From the NCBI GenBank assembly GCA_034437035.1, contig DAOTUI010000094.1, positions 1 through 5,180 on the forward strand: a stretch of 5,180 nt of DNA, written 5' to 3'. The stretch comes from CAKZQX01 sp034437035 (GTDB lineage Bacteria; Chloroflexota; Chloroflexia; Chloroflexales; Chloroflexaceae). Below the pieces are notes generated by a model. That model did not search any database. It worked only from the letters and a program-made list of their open reading frames with translations, and was not told the origin of the DNA. The position numbers were made by a program, and so were the translations under genes. Positions 5,139 through 5,180 of this stretch are shown here, piece by piece. The number at the start of each line of letters is the position of its first letter. Within the stretch, counting starts at the first letter, position 1.

Positions 5139-5180
5139 CTAACATTCCTCCGGATCGATCCCCAACTCGCGCAGGCGGGC
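5139..5180 (-). CDS. Second Uma2 family protein, C-terminal end only (partial, runs off the window)
   Basis: Read on the minus strand from the window edge, the frame gives ARLRELGIDPEEC followed by TAG (5139-5141). This matches the end of the Uma2 protein at 1-885 (ARLRELGIDPDER) residue for residue except at the last three or so positions. The DNA is 35 of 42 identical over the aligned 3' ends, including the stop and the CTAAC after it. The rest of the gene lies beyond 5180. It is 38 nt upstream of asnB on the same strand, so it may be the first gene of that transcript. Confidence 0.85.
   Translation of the reverse strand, partial: ARLRELGIDPEEC

Overview
The window reads as accessory DNA from a filamentous Chloroflexota bacterium, probably of the Chloroflexales/Roseiflexus-Chloroflexus type. 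This is inferred from three things: a Uma2 protein with a long Glu/Gln/Arg-rich coiled-coil tail, a BrnT toxin paired with an EYDFSKGVRGK-type antitoxin, and intergenic spacers built from AACGTT-like low-complexity words. No 16S or marker gene is present, so the taxonomy is an inference.

Layout. On the minus strand, 1-885 is a complete Uma2 (DUF820) nuclease-fold gene. It diverges from a plus-strand toxin-antitoxin pair: brnT (1162-1437) and an overlapping BrnA-like antitoxin gene (1427-1714). The divergent spacer holds a symmetric 71-bp hairpin element (966-1036). Just before brnT it also holds a two-armed inverted repeat that could be the autoregulatory operator. Converging on the TA pair from the minus strand is a 78-aa orphan protein (1898-2134) that is a shortened paralogue of the antitoxin and has no adjacent toxin. 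A REP-like cluster of hairpins (1747-1835) lies between the convergent ends. Further right, on the minus strand, are a glutamine-hydrolysing asparagine synthase (3190-5100) and an ABC-2 polysaccharide-export permease (2271-3155), 34 nt apart and probably co-transcribed. The right edge (5139-5180) holds the last 13 codons of a second Uma2 gene whose tail matches that of the gene at 1-885.

How the parts fit. AsnB and the permease look like a fragment of a surface-polysaccharide locus (sugar or amino-sugar amidation plus export). The ATPase partner expected beside the permease is not in the window. The TA pair is a self-contained defence or maintenance module, visibly more AT-rich than its neighbours. 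The module lies between two Uma2 genes whose 3' ends are near-copies.

The most unusual signal is the DNA rather than the proteins: a degenerate AACGTT/GAACGT/CTAAC word family. It fills the minus-strand leaders, forms 16-bp tandem repeats at 2156-2203, supplies several stop codons, and appears as an 18-bp perfect palindrome inside the asnB coding sequence (4685-4702) that closely resembles another 18-bp palindrome in front of asnB (5111-5128). A separate 50-bp direct repeat carries the start codon and first residues (MSIT) of two unrelated genes.
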